Assembly: GCA_036936605.1 (NCBI GenBank)
Contig: JAUPFV010000003.1
Coordinates: 104,541,278-104,605,277, forward strand
DNA length: 64,000 nucleotides
Reading direction: 5' to 3'
Origin: Limnanthes douglasii subsp. nivea
Lineage: Eukaryota; Streptophyta; Magnoliopsida; Brassicales; Limnanthaceae
The notes under the pieces are model-generated. The model had not been told where the DNA came from. It ran no database searches and was given only the letters and a program-made list of their open reading frames with translations. The position numbers were made by a program, and so were the translations under genes. Positions 9,741-21,715 of this stretch are shown here, piece after piece; the stretch's first letter is position 1, and the number at the start of each line of letters is the position of its first letter.

Positions 9741-11382
9741 AGAGGTCAACACTGAGCCAAGATAGCTCGAACTAAAACCCGAAGCTACGAAAATCAAAGC
9801 CTTAGTAGTTCAGCTAAAGGATAATATACTATGGTCATTATGAACATGAAAGCAAATGTGTCAAAAAGCTAAGAGGAAAGATCTATATATTCATAACAAT
9901 AGCTGGAGGTGACTTGATGTCAGTGGTCACTAAATCTTTAACAAAGAAACGTAATTCTGACCTTGATTCCCAATACCAAGACCAGACCTCTGCACAACTG
10001 CATTGAGCTCTTTACATGCAATGATTTTTTTGTTGATGATGAACTTCGAATGGTAATCGGACTCCATCAAGACGTTATGCCATCCCAGGTCTTTCAAGGG
10101 ATTTAATTAAAAAAAGAAGCAATAACACAAAATAAGTAAAAACAAAGGAGGGTTAAGTGGAATGGGTCTTATCCTTCTCCTTGTTGACATCGATATCGCA
10201 TTCTCTTCGACGACCTCAATCGCCCTTTTATTTTTTTCAACCCATATTAAATTTTACTCTCTAGTAGGGGTATCGTTCAAGGTATTCAAATTTAAAGGTT
10301 GATAATAGACGGGTCGACATGAATGACCAAGACCAAAGTATCCAACAAGATGGTTTGGATATCATTAAGTATGTTAACTATTATTCTTTATGCTCTTTCA
10401 TCTCTTCATCTTTATGCCCGTCCATTTTTCCCCTCTCTGGTAGGTCCTTTTTAGGAACATAAATCCAAAATCCTCATAAGGGTAGGTCATGAAACATATC
10501 ACGAACACTAAGGACCATCTCACTCTGAATCCGTTCGTCCTAATCATAACCACCCCCAAATCAAAACCCATAGTCTCTTTGATGATCTTTTTATTTAGTG
10601 GGGTAGTTGTTTTCTTCTAAGACTATTTCTTGTTCTCCCACTTATTTTTATAAGACAACATATCAATATTCACCCTAGTAAGTCTGCCTTTAGTCTTAGT
10701 CATATCCTTGGGCTTCTTAAGAAGAATTGTAAAGAGATGGACAAAGTCAGGAAGAATCACATTGTTCTGTTTGGCCATAGTTTAGATATCCCCAAACGTG
10801 TTGCTCATCATCAACAAAAAGCATGAAAACTTAAGTTATAAAAAGAAAGTACTGGCCCTTTTAAAATTGCTTAATTCAAATCCCATGTTTTTACCTTAAC
10901 ACCAAGGGAGACGTGGCAAATATACAGATCAATCAACCTTTTTTTAGTTTAAGCGATGGGAAGCCTTTTTGTATTTTTCACCTACCTCACCTGACACAAC
11001 CGAGATTAGAAATCTTAATAGGAATAACTTTGATAGTTATTTTTTCCTCCTCACCCTATCATGCTCCATGGTTGGATGTTAAGGATGCCCGAACACCCAA
11101 AACAAGTCTTACCTCCAACATTCACCGAGGTCCTAGGACCAACCCCTTTGTTGGATGAAATCGACTTCTTAGTAGCACTTTCATTGCTAGTGAGTTCAGA
11201 ACCAACCAAATCCTCTTTTCTCTTCCTATTTTATTTAACCCATCCATTCTTAGACCATTTCCATCTTTGAACACTTTAGAGGTGTATTAGTCATATTCGC
11301 TTCACGATGCTTGACAAACTTGATATTGGTAGAAAGATAAAGCTTGAAAAAGTCCTAAACCATGACAATTATGATTTGGCCA
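9741..11382. other. unclear AT-rich stretch, possible decayed minus-strand ORF
   Basis: No gene can be supported. On the minus strand near 10600-10780 a readable segment (PDFVHLFTILLKKPKDMTKT) suggests old coding sequence, but I cannot assign a family. The plus-strand open frames at 10913-11158 and 11061-11270 show no domain and overlap each other in different frames. Reading down from the D LTR at 11383 on the minus strand, a TGGCC sequence sits where a PBS would be. Confidence 0.3.
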
Positions 11383-11764
11383 TGGTGAGGTTTATTCTGA
11401 GCTAAGGGTAATTTTGTCAAGTATTTTGGAAAGTTTAAAGGGTATTAAATGTTTTGGTGTGAAGCAGTGAGAGATTTGAGCTGCCTGGTTGTATTAAATA
11501 TTCATTATCCTCATTAATGAAAGTAGTTGGAGGTATTTATACCCTTAATTTACAGACCCATGGGCTTTCAGGTCAAATTATGGAACCAGGTCAAGGTTAA
11601 GGACCCATTTACTTATTAAGCTGGTTAGCATATAGCTTAGTCAAAAGGTGTTTAGTCATTCTTTACTTTTGTCCTGTCCGGATAGTTCAGTGGCAAGATT
11701 ATATCTAAATTGCCCTTGTCCGGAAATCTTTAGTAGTTAGTGGTTAAGTTATCCGGACTCATCA
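11383..11764 (-). repeat. LTR of Tat element D
   Basis: On the minus strand a polypurine tract CCTAAAAAAGGGGCTAC is followed by TGATGAGTCC, the same LTR start as A. It contains a TATA box (TATAAATA on the minus strand, 11535-11542) and ends near 11383 at ..CCTCACCA, just before a TGGCC that lies where the B PBS lies. About 382 bp, in line with the other LTRs (about 370-410). Confidence 0.7.
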
Positions 11765-11920
11765 GTAGCCCCTTTTTTAGGTTTTGTCAAAAATCTTTGG
11801 CAGGACTAAATAATTCACTTAGTCAATAACGACATTTTCCGACCCATTTGTGTATCTGGCTTGAGGTTTGTCCGAACTAACTATTTCCCAGAATTCTAAG
11901 AGTATTTCTTTGGATCGTGG

Positions 11921-12099
11921 GACACGTGTCACAATCTGATTCGACCTACGAGCCGTTTTTACCCAGATCAGCGCTCCCACTAAACCTAGAAAGTAACCTA
12001 TGCATTTAATTTTTCCAACGTTAGCGCCGTCTTCAATCATTGCACAAATCTCTTTATCTCCTCTTAGGTACCAGTTAAATTTTTCTACTATTATATAAA
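11921..12099 (+). promoter_or_regulatory. putative promoter of aORF D (G-box + TATA)
   Basis: GACACGTGTC at 11921-11930 and TATATAAA at 12092-12099, followed by the aORF ATG at 12190. G-box to TATA is about 170 bp and TATA to ATG about 95 bp, matching A (about 165 and 100). The blocks after the G-box (AGCCGTTTTT and GCGCTCCCAC) match A in order. All of it lies outside the LTR, between LTR and aORF. Confidence 0.68.
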
Positions 12100-12189
12100 C
12101 CATTTTCACTATTTCATTATCTTCATCACTCAACAAATCTTTTACAAATATTTTCACCCTTTCTTTGAAAGTTGTTCTTGGATTGTTTT

Positions 12190-14747
12190 ATGTTCACGGC
12201 TAGAAACCCTCTTGTAAAAGGCGACTAGTTGAATATGTCTGAGTTAGAGAAAGTAAGGAAAGTCGAAAGAGAGAAGCGTATCGCTGCTGGTCTTCCGGTC
12301 TTTCCTTCCCCAAGAAATATTTTTGGTGAACCACCCCAAGAAATTGACCAAGGGTCATCCTCCACCAGAAACCCAAAGCCTAAACAGTTGTTCAAACCGA
12401 GCCTCTCACCAATTCTATCAGGTTCTTCTGTTCAGGAGTCCCAACCCTCCACTGCTCAGGAAAACGCAGTATCAAGTGTTAGAAAACCCTCCCATTTCAT
12501 AGCAATAAGATCAGATATTGAAAAATCCCAGAAAAATCAAATCCACGTCGGACAACTCGATTGGTGAAGGCCCAAGCACCTGCATTACAGTCAAAACCCT
12601 ACAAACTGGAGGCCTCCAAAGCAACATCCAAGGATAAACCCTCAGGATCGGAGGTATCCATAAGAGCCCCACAAGATAAACCCTCTGGATCAGAGGCATC
12701 CAAAGTAGTCTCTCAAGCGAAGTCCTCCGGAACTAAGCCTAAACCGGATATTAGGCCTTTGGAAACAACTGGCACTCATCCATCCAGAGAGCCTTTGTAG
12801 TCAGAATCCGCTCCCCTTCCATCTACAACTACTGAGAGACATTCCAATGTGATCGAAAAAATGATGGAGGATAGTATCGAAGAAGCCCCCTTCAAAACTG
12901 AAGCCTCAGGGAAAACTGGGGATGCTGCCTCTGATAGGAAAGGGAAAGGCAAAGTGAAGGTTGGAGTGGCTCATCCAGATCTCCCAGAATGCTTGGAGGG
13001 CAAAGTAGGACCTTGCTTTCAGAAAGTCAATGTGAAGTATTTGTTGGCCATGCAGAACATAAATTTTGTCTATACTCATATTGCCGAGCTGGGCCGGATC
13101 CGGACAAAGTGGGGGATCCCAGAGTCAGTGAAGGTGAGAATACCTGTCACTCCAGAGACTCCGATGGACTGCAAACTTAATGAAGTGGTCATCTTCACCA
13201 AAATGTTCAACTGGGGGCTCAGATTCCCTGTAGACCCAAAGATTGTCAGGTACTTTCATCTGATAAAGCTCTGCCCAAGCCAATTAAGTCCAAATGCTTG
13301 GTACTCCTTCCTTGCTTGCATAATGGCATCAAGGCTGTCTGGAATCCCTCTCCATATGGAGAAATTTGCCACTGTGGCAAGTCTATGCATAAATCACCAC
13401 ATCCCATTCTACCACCACAACATGGGAAACAACTTCAAAGTGGTAGACGACTTGTTGGAGTCGGAGAAGAATTGGAGAACTCAGTTCTTATTCATCAGTG
13501 GGTCATGGGAAAATGTGAGGAAGATCAAATCCAAAACCAACCCTAGTATGCTTACTAGTAGGTGGAAGAGTAAAGGTAAATTCTTTAATTTTGTTTTTTA
13601 TGTTCTCCTTTTTACTTCACAAATATTCTACTGCTGAATTATTACTTCTTTTTCAGTATTACCGAAGGAGTATTCCGGATATCTAGAGGAGGGGCAGACT
13701 ACATGTTCCAAATTGAATGCATGGGCTGCAGTACGTTGGGGGAATACTTTCAACAACTGCTTTACCTCCGGCAATATGGTGAGATCTCACCTGTGGAATA
13801 CCACAAGTCGGAGAGATCTTACATGGAAAGAATTGACCACACCCCTCCTCCAGGTGTCATCCTCAAACGAACATTGGAAAAAGATGGTAAACTGGTCTTG
13901 CCTTCTAGAGCCAAGGCTCCCAGCAAGATGAAGGGGAAGAAGAAGATAACTGCAACAGAATTAGTTTGGGCTGCCACAGAGGAGACTGGTCCAGAGAAAA
14001 AGAAGGGATTGATGCCTCCTTGCTCAAGGTAGTTAAGGATGAAACTGTCAAGGATGCAGAGGAAACACCAAATCCACCAAGGCCTCCGAGGAAGGACCGA
14101 AAAAGGAGAGCTAGCAGCGACGAAAGGGCTGCCAAGAAGAAAAATGTCACCTTAGGGGTAGAAATAACTCTTCGCCCTCCGGAGCTTCCTCCTCCACCAG
14201 TTCCTGCCAACCCTACGTTTTGGCTAGAGAAAATTCCAACAGACTTGCAACTCGGAGAGGGCACCAGAGTAGGGATTAAGGGTATGGACATCAGAGCCCT
14301 TCAGGACATCGGCCTTTACTTCGCTGACTTAGAGAAGGATGACTTTGCTGGTCCTTTCCGTCCTTCAGGCTCTTCCAACATGGTAACCTACAATGTTAAG
14401 TCTTTTTCCATTTCTGAAGACCACGATACGATGGCCCATTCTAATCTAGGTCATATTCAACTAGTGCTTGATCTAGGGAGGCAGGTGAAAAATTAGTGTG
14501 CCCTCATCAACACCCTTAATACTGACAAGGAGCCTCTGTCAACCAATCTTCTCAACGCTAATTAGAGCATAGAATAATTGAAGAAAGAGATTGAAGTATT
14601 AAGGAAGGACAAGGAAGATCTGTCGAACAAGCTGGCCACGTCGAAGAATGCTAACACTGAGCTCCAAACTAAGTGCTCTGCTTTTGAGAAAGATCTTTCA
14701 ACCTTAAGGGAAGACCTGAAGACCAAAGATGGTGCCATCCAGACCTT
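12190..14747 (+). pseudogene. aORF protein of Tat element D, PF04195-like
   Basis: Starts MFTARNPLVKGD, with a stop where A has Trp, then SELEKVRKVEREKRIAAGLP. A frameshift near 12550 leads to a KDKPSGSE-type short repeat region (about 12620-12720), then the PF04195-like core at 12849-13570 (HPDLPECLEGKVGPCFQKV, TKWGIPESVKVRIP, NWGLRFPVDPKIVRYFHL, LCPSQLSPNAWYSF). An intron follows at 13576-13656, then LNAWAAVRWGNTFNNCFTSG. Frameshifts near 13850 and 14030 separate the Lys-rich region and PPRPPRKDRKRRASSDER. A coiled coil (about 14570-14740) is cut by the LINE. It is the best-preserved PF04195 core besides A. Confidence 0.85.
13576..13656 (+). other. phase-1 intron in aORF D (81 nt)
   Basis: Exon ..SRWKSK ends with AAAG, followed by GTAAATTC...TTTCTTTTTCAG, and the next exon continues VLPKEYSG. 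Removing it restores the alignment with A across the junction. Donor, acceptor and a pyrimidine-rich 3' end are all present. Confidence 0.8.
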
Positions 14748-15858
14748 GTACATGGTGGCTATTGGCAATGGTTCATGTAATTCTTTCTGGTACGACCCAT
14801 GGATTTCCTACCTCTCTAGCTTCACACTATGGTACCAATATCATCAAGGATTCCCGGCTCAGGATTAACCTCAAGGTTTCAGATATCATCCTCGATGGTA
14901 ATTGCAATTGGCATTCAAACATCAGATCGTCAAGAGCTAGAAGTCGTTCTAATCTTCTAGAGATCAACAACCTCATCCTTACCCTGCCCCTCCTAACATC
15001 AACTCCCGTGATGTTCATTTTTGTATTAAGAAGGCTGTCTGCAATAACTTCACAATCAATGATACCTATAACACTATTCGTACGCCTACCCCTATTGTGG
15101 GGTGGGATGGGTTAACATGGAATAAATTCAATATTCCTCGTCACTCGTTTATTTTATGGCTCGCTATCCTAGAAAAACTGTCTACCATAAATAAGCTTCT
15201 CAGCTGGGGTATCCATACCCCACCTGATTGTGCCTTATGCAACTCTGCTTCCGAAACTATTGTCCATCTTCTCTTTAACTGTAGTTTCACTCAGAGTATT
15301 TGGACCTATGCCGGTTTAAAACTGGTTTTTCATTTTTCCGATTCATGCTGACAGTCTTGAGTTTGCGAGGCGTCAAACTGGTCTCACTTTCAAAACCATT
15401 ACATTTGGTACTCTTGCTTTGGCGCGGTTGTTTACCACGTCTGGAAGGAGAGGAACTCAAGAATTTTTGGTTCCCCTCCGGCCAATGCCTCCCTGGTTTC
15501 TCACCGAATCTTATATGGTCTTCTGTACAGATTTCACGGCACCAAGATTTGTTGGCCTATGTAACTGCTTGTATTATTATTTATTCTTATACTTTATTTG
15601 TAGGTCCCCCCTTCTCCGGTCTAGTTCGTTAACTTCCATTGCTGTGGCCTTCCTTGGAGTACTATAATTTGGGTCGATTGGCCCTTTTTGCGTTGTCTTA
15701 GTTATTCTAGTTTATCTATGCTGTTCCACCATACGTACTTTGTTTGATTTAGCAATCATGTTTATCGACCTCCTTATGTTGATTGTATCTCCTTCGGGTG
15801 TGCCATATGTACTTGTATGAACTCTTTTATTTTATTTAATGTTTTTTCACACCAAAAA
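14748..15858 (+). mobile_element. 5'-truncated L1-type LINE, ORF2 C-terminal end
   Basis: Coding for the C-terminal end of a plant LINE ORF2, in several frames. It begins AIGNGSCNSFWYDPW, typical of the region before the zf-RVT domain, then SRARSRSNLLEINNLIL, WNKFNIPRHSFILWLAI, LSWGIHTPPDCALC (zinc-binding Cys) and IVHLLFNCSFTQSIW. A 3' UTR follows, ending at TTCACACCAAAAAATAATAATAA. The LINE at 40492-45330 shares these protein blocks (ARSRANLLEI.NLILSLP) and ends TTCACCAAAAA, so both belong to one family. It inserted into aORF D. Confidence 0.85.
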
Positions 15859-16110
15859 ATAATAATAAATATTTAATTTAGAAAGATAAATATTTGAATT
15901 CGAGAAAAAAAATCTCAAAGGATAGCGATAGATATTTGAATAAAAAGGTAAATATTCAAAAATAAGAACCAAATACTAAATATAAATATTTGAATAAAAA
16001 AGATAAATATTTGAATTCTAAAATAAAAGCCAGATAATAAAGATAGTTATTTGAGTTATAAAAAATTGACAAAGCAAGCAAGAAAGCTATAGGGGGGTTG
16101 TATATAATTT
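15859..16110. repeat. degenerate ATATTTGAAT-type repeats
   Basis: Loose repetition of GATAAATATTTGAATT-like units, about five readable copies, directly after the LINE tail. No coding potential. Confidence 0.55.
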
Positions 16111-16125
16111 AAAGTAAACAAACAT

Positions 16126-16471
16126 GGTTAATAAACCAAACTTAAAGGTTTTTAAACCATAAGGTTATGCAAGTGGCCATACTGAGCCATGACTTAAAAT
16201 GTAAAAGTAGTGAAACTGGTTAATGAACCGATCATAAGGTTGAAAACCATAAGTTTATATAAGTGGTCATACTGAGCCCTGACTAAAAATGTCAAAGTAG
16301 CAATTTGTTTTAATAAACCAAGCCTAAGGTTGAAACAACACGAAGTTACGCAAGTAGTCATAATGAGTCGAGACTTAAAATATCAAAGTAGGAAATATGG
16401 TTAATAAACTAAACCTAAGGCTATTAAACCATAAGGTTATGTAAGTCGAAATACTGTGTCCGGACGTAATA

Positions 16472-16474
<3 letters not shown>
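16126..16474 (+). repeat. about 91-bp tandem repeat, four units
   Basis: Units begin with GGTTAATAAACC-like sequence at 16126, 16218, 16308 and 16399 (periods 92, 90, 91). Each carries the blocks AAACCATAAGGTTAT, AAGT..CATACTGAG and GACTTAAAAT.TCAAAGTAG. Copies are diverged, and the last runs into an (AT)n tract. Confidence 0.85.

Positions 16475-16537
<63 letters not shown>
16475..16537. repeat. (AT)n microsatellite, 63 bp
   Basis: An uninterrupted AT dinucleotide run at the end of the 91-bp tandem array. The length is prone to polymerase and assembly error. On the minus strand it reads as a YIYIYI run inside an otherwise meaningless open frame. Confidence 0.95.
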
Positions 16538-16539
<2 letters not shown>

Positions 16540-16869
16540 GACCCCACGACGAGAATGGAAGTAAAAATACGTTGCCAAAATAAAGATAAGTAAAGATAGA
16601 AGCAAAAGTCGTTTATAGTTTAAAGTCAAGAACAATAGATAAAAATTTCTTTAGATTACACAATGAAGTTAAGAAGAAGTAATTTACTAAGATAAAAAAA
16701 ATTCTTACAACAACAACCTCCTCTAATCAACTAGTACAAGGTGCATAGCTGTGATGGGTAACAAATGCATCTGCTTGATTATTCTGAGGTGTAATTACAC
16801 TGATGATGTTATCATTATTCTGGCTAGTAGAAATTAAACTAAAGATACCTTCATTAATATGAATTTCTT

Positions 16870-18559
16870 TTAATAATAATTACTTCATCATCAGGATTTT
16901 AATCTTTAGTTTCTTCATCTTCTTCTTCATCGCATAACGAACCAGAATTCTCATCTCGAGGTACCAAAAACTTGAGATAGCCCATAATAACATTAGCATC
17001 TTTTCTCGAATTCTATATGATAGTATCTTTTAAAACTTTTTCAAGCAGACTTTGGGCAACAACCATAAATCGTTTTTTTGTCGTAATAATTATTCCAGTG
17101 TCTTCTACAACTTTATTTTCAACATCTTACATAGCCTTTTTGATTTCTTCTATATTTTTTGTTTTAAAGTTTTCATATTTTTCTTGTAAATTTTTAATTT
17201 CAGATTTCAAAGCATCTTTTTTTTACATTTCAAAGAAATGTTTTCAAATAATCATAGTATTGATTTTGATAGACAAAGTATCAATTTGACATGCGAAACC
17301 AACATTTTGAGAAACCAAATTAACATATTGAGAAATAAACTTATCATTTTGAGTAGTTTGAGCAGTACATTGAGTGATTAAACAAGCTTTTTGCGATATA
17401 AATTATGTATTTTGAGTATTTAGGACATCTCTTTCAGTACGTGAATTAACAACTAATACATCAATTTCAAGTTTATTATTCTTCAGTTTATTAAAATTTT
17501 ACTTTAAAACTGAGTATCCTCGTTGAAATTTTTCTAAGTCTTTGATAAATTCTTTAAAAGATGCATACATCTTAGTTTGCGACTTGAAATTATCCACTTC
17601 TTAAAAATCTCATTGGGTCATTTATTGATAGGAAAGTATTTTTGAGTTATGATAATTCCGATAAATATCATTAAATAATATATAAACAAATTTTTAGTTA
17701 GATAGAAGAACTTTGTCGATAGATAAGTATCGTTGAGTTGAAATGTTTATATAAGCAAGTCATTTTTACTATCTAAGAGGGATGTTGGTTGGATAGTCGA
17801 AGAAATAGTAATGAGAATGTTTTCTTTTTGGTCAGGATCTAAAGTTGCTAGTTTACTAGATTTTTAAATTGTTTCTTTGATTGTTTTCACCGTTATAAAA
17901 AGGTGAAATAAGGTTTTTTTTTGCAGGAAACATAAACTTCACCAAAAGTTGAAGGATTTTTTATGTTAGAGCTAGGGTCCTCGTTAGAATCTTCTTGATA
18001 GCAGATATTGCGTTAAAAACTTGAAGCATTCTAATAAATAACAAAAGAGACTTCGTTAGTGGTCGAGGTATATTTCTTGTTAGTAACAGTGGCGGTATAA
18101 GAGGTAAAAATATTTTTCTTATTGGGATAGGACCTCGTCAAAAATAGAAATACTTTTCTTCTAGAAAACTAGGACCCCAACGAATCATTTCAGTGTTCCT
18201 ACATTTTTATTGGAAGATTTTGGTGGTGTGGGGTCTTTTTAAGAAATGTTAACAATTTTATTATGGTGAGAAAGATTTAAAACATATTTATATTTTTTTT
18301 CTTGCGGATAAATTTGTCTTGAGGATCACTGGGATTATCAGTTTGGCAAGATGATCATGCATCATGATGAGGTTGTTTTTTTTTGTAAACAAATAGGAGA
18401 AGCATCATCAATATTTTTTGATGTTTTCTTCTTGGAAACATAATCGAAGACCAAATTTATTTTTGTCATACATTCATTAAATAAGAATACCTTGAACATC
18501 TTTAGGGTAGCTTCTTCTCCGGTTAAAATAAGGGTAACCTTTTTTTTATCATAAGTCAT
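16870..18559 (-). pseudogene. unidentified decayed ORF, coiled-coil-like
   Basis: The minus strand starts with an open segment at 18559 (MTYDKKKVTLILTGEEATLK) and then shows scattered readable pieces. One is Lys/Glu-rich (KSEIKNLQEKYENFKTKNIE), followed by FMVVAQSLLEKVLKD, then VIMGYLKFLVPRDENSG and an acidic end (DEEEDEETKD). Coiled coil followed by an acidic tail recalls the C-terminal part of Tat aORFs, but no specific motif links them. Many stops. I do not recognise the family. Confidence 0.35.
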
Positions 18560-19309
18560 GGTAAGTTCTCAGATAAGCCACAGATCAGTTCATAATAAAT
18601 TTTTTAGTTAAAAAAGGGAGTGATATTCAAGATACCAAAACAGAGTAGGAAACAAAAAATAGTTTTGACAAATGATTTATATCACTACCGATATTAAATG
18701 AGTTGAAATGTTTCTAAAAAGCTGCCGATATTAAGCAAAATTTGCAAAATAATAAAACGCATAAGAGAAGCACAAGTAAAGTAGGCAAAAAAGAAGAAGC
18801 TAAAATAGAATTAAACAAATCATATCTTACATGTATTCTTCCACATCCGTTCAATTTGACCATACTCTTTTGTAGTTCGATAGTCCCCATTCTCGGTTAT
18901 AAAAATAAATGAATTTTTTCAATGATGGTCATAAATGGGTAAACTGAAAATTCGATTCGAGTATTTAATAAATATATAATAAAATGAAGTTTTTTGGAAT
19001 TTTAAAATAGCGATGTTTGTTAAGAAGTCTGGAAGGTGTACATATCTTTTTTAGATTTTTTGAGCTAAACATTTGTTGTGATTCCGGAAGGCACATAATG
19101 AGTATGAGGGGTCGGTCATAAAAAAAGAGATTAGAGTGAGAGAAAAGGAAAATCTTGGTCAAAGTCCAAAAGGATCGGTACATGTTTAAAAGTTATTTGT
19201 TAGACATACAAGAAGAAAGGGAACATCAGTTCAAACTTCACAAAGAAGATAAAATGCAACAACTATCCGAATAACGATGAATGGGTGCGTCATTCCACAT
19301 TACTTCCAG
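18560..19309. other. AT-rich stretch, no gene seen
   Basis: No supported coding, RNA or repeat feature. The minus-strand open frame at 18965-19183 has no recognisable domain. Confidence 0.5.
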
Positions 19310-19528
19310 TAATTTTTATGTTACTCCAATCTATATGCTCACTTCTATAATTTTTATGTTACTCCAATCAATATGCTCACTTCTATCACCATAATGTCTT
19401 GTTCACACCACTCCAATCAAGTCACACCACTTGATGGAAGTAATTTTTATGTTACTCCAATCTATATGCTCACTTTATCACCATAATGTCTTGTTCACAC
19501 CACTCCAATCAAGTCACACCACTTGATG
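19310..19528 (+). repeat. nested minisatellite (38- and 93-bp periods)
   Basis: A 38-base unit starting TAATTTTTATGTTACTCC at 19310 is repeated at 19348. A longer unit from 19348 that includes the 38-mer and runs to CACCACTTGATG is repeated at 19441 (period 93) with few changes. The near-identity suggests recent duplication. Confidence 0.9.
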
Positions 19529-20127
19529 AACTAAGTGCACTCCCAACTAAACAAGACCTTTCTTTTTGGTTTACTTCTAAAACACCTCGTACTAGTTGAA
19601 AGATGTTCTTACTTATATACAGTTGATCCTTCCCATGTTTAACCAATGTGGGATGCGAGACTTTAGTCGCACCTAGCAGTAACATACTTATCAATAAAAG
19701 AATGTTCGTTGCTGTTGCCGTAAATGTAGAATTATTTCTACAATTTCAACCATGTTAAGTATGTTTTGTGTGCTTGATTTTGTTTTGTTTTTTATTTGTC
19801 TCGTCTTAAATAAGGTTAATAGTTTTTTCCGAGAATTTGTTAATCAATCAGTTCTTGCCGGTGGTATTACCAGACAGTTTGAAATTTTCAATATTTGTAG
19901 AGACATTGCGAGAAGAGCTTTGAATTGAATTAATTAGTTAAGGTCCATCCTTGTATTCGCACATGTCTGTTTTTGTCCAATTGTAGTGAGCCTATGATTC
20001 GAGTAATGCAATAATTTACAAATAATGTTCAATCGATTCTATCATGATCAGATACCATATCCTATAGTGCTAGGCACCGGAATTATCGATACTGGACTTT
20101 TGACCCGATATGAATATTGTTTTTTCA
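19529..20127. other. no gene seen
   Basis: Intergenic sequence before the kinase pseudogene. The minus-strand open frame at 19509-19694 overlaps the minisatellite and has no domain. Confidence 0.5.
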
Positions 20128-21715
20128 GTGAATTGGAAGCTAAATAATGCGAAAACTGCTGGTGGGGGAATTAGTTTGGCGTTCAAAGAGCTTGCGATCC
20201 ACTAAAATTCCTAAGGAAGTTAATGTGCTTGGCGAGGGAGGTTTTGGAAGGGTTTTAAACGCAAATTGCAATCTGGACATGACTTTTCCGTCTATCTATA
20301 TATAGTAATCATTCCTGTAATTTAGTTTCGTATTAATCTAAGATGCTAATCTGTTTATTTATCGACAGACTGTTGCTGTTAAAACACTTAATCAGGAGGG
20401 TCATTAGGGAAATCAAGAATCTATCACCGAGTTACTGATGTTGAGTTTGTATCACCATCCTAATCTCATCATGCTGTGTGGGTGGCTATTGTACGGCTGG
20501 AGTGCAGAGGCTACTGGTGTATGAGTATATGCCGATGGGTAGCCTTGAAGATCATCGTTATGGTTAATCCAAAGTCAATCATTCGATTATCTCTTGATGA
20601 TCTGTTAGATTGTGTGTGGTGATATAATAATGTTTTTACATTGTTTGTGTTAATTCGTGTGAAATTTTATGACTTTCAATCTGGAAGTTAATCAGGAGCT
20701 GCTAGGTTGGAACACTTGCTTAAAATTCGTGACTGGTGCAGCTCGAGGGGTTGAGTATCTTCACTGCATAGCTAACCCACTTGTTATATATCGTGATCTA
20801 AAGGTAGGGAATATCTTGTTGGATAGAGACTTCAATCCAAAACTATCGGATTTTGGACTTGCCAACGTAGGCCCTGTTGGTGATAACACGCATGTTTCGA
20901 CATTGGTGATGGGAAATTATGGATATTGCGCCCCTGAGTACACCATGACGGAAGATGGACTGTTAGTTCTGAATTTATTGCTTAGGTGTTGTGTTGCTAG
21001 AGCTGATCACTGGCCAAAAGGCTCTAGACATGACTAGGATAAAAGGATCCCAGAACCATGTTGGTTGTGTAAGTTTATTCTTCCCTTTATTTTGTCCCGA
21101 AAATTGGGTTTGGATTTGATATTGATCACTGATTTACTGTCACGGATATTCAAATAAGTAAACGCAACTAGTTCAATAGGTACGTAAGCACCGCGAATTC
21201 TTGATGATTCATCATATAATTATGGTATTGTTTAGCATTAGTCTAAACGCATTATTGGACTAATTTATTTCCATACATGTAGTGAAGCCAACTAAGTCTT
21301 TAAAACGAAATGCAGGCTCGTCCTTTCCTAAGGGACCTGAGAAAGTATAGCCAATAAGTTGATCCAGGAATGCGAGGACGCGCTCCACGTCGATGTTTAA
21401 ACTATGCCATTGCACCAAAGACAATGTGCCTCAAGGAAGCTTGACCCGTTTGGACGAAATCTTACACAAAAACATATAGTATTACTTTTTATCGTGGTAA
21501 CTTGAGTACTGATCAGTTCTGAACAACAAAATTAATTGAAATGGAAATGAGATGCTTACTCACTCGGTATTTTTATGTTTGCGTTCCCGTGTCAAAAGAG
21601 TGGCTGGAAGCAAAACTCTCATCACTCGAGTTATTGACATTATGACCGGAAAGTTGAGACCAACTTATGTGGAAACAACTGATGTTGCTGAGATTCTAGA
21701 CCATGCACAACTATT
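20128..21715 (+). pseudogene. receptor-like cytoplasmic kinase VII (PBS1-like) pseudogene
   Basis: Remains of a plant RLCK-VII Ser/Thr kinase with its introns. Exon pieces: FKELA..NVLGEGGFGR (glycine loop, about 20170-20260); after a TATTTATCGACAG acceptor, TVAVKTLNQEGH (VAVK lysine, about 20370); [22 protein letters not shown]; then an open exon at 20669-21037 with [51 protein letters not shown] and [12 protein letters not shown]; then ARPFLRDLRKYSQ..VDPGM and CLNYAIAPKTMC near 21315-21430. The HRD-equivalent, DFG and APE motifs survive in the open exon, but TAG/TAA stops and frameshifts break the rest. Retained introns mean it was not retrocopied from mRNA. Family members act in plant immune and growth signalling at the plasma membrane. 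Confidence 0.85.

Larger units (their letters stand above)
11383..14747 (-). mobile_element. Tat retrotransposon D (inverted, truncated)
   Basis: An element in the opposite orientation to A. Its 3' LTR is at 11383-11764 (minus strand), followed at increasing coordinates by the antisense promoter region and the aORF (plus strand). Pol is missing: the aORF is cut at about 14747 by a 5'-truncated LINE, and recognisable Tat sequence does not resume after the LINE. LTR start, promoter and aORF are all closely related to A. Confidence 0.8.

Noticed and set aside
10913..11270. Two overlapping open frames near the D LTR
   Set aside because: Different frames, no domains and no family match; they lie in decayed sequence.
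16375..16635. Minus-strand open frame with a YIYIYI run
   Set aside because: It is only the translation of the (AT)n microsatellite.
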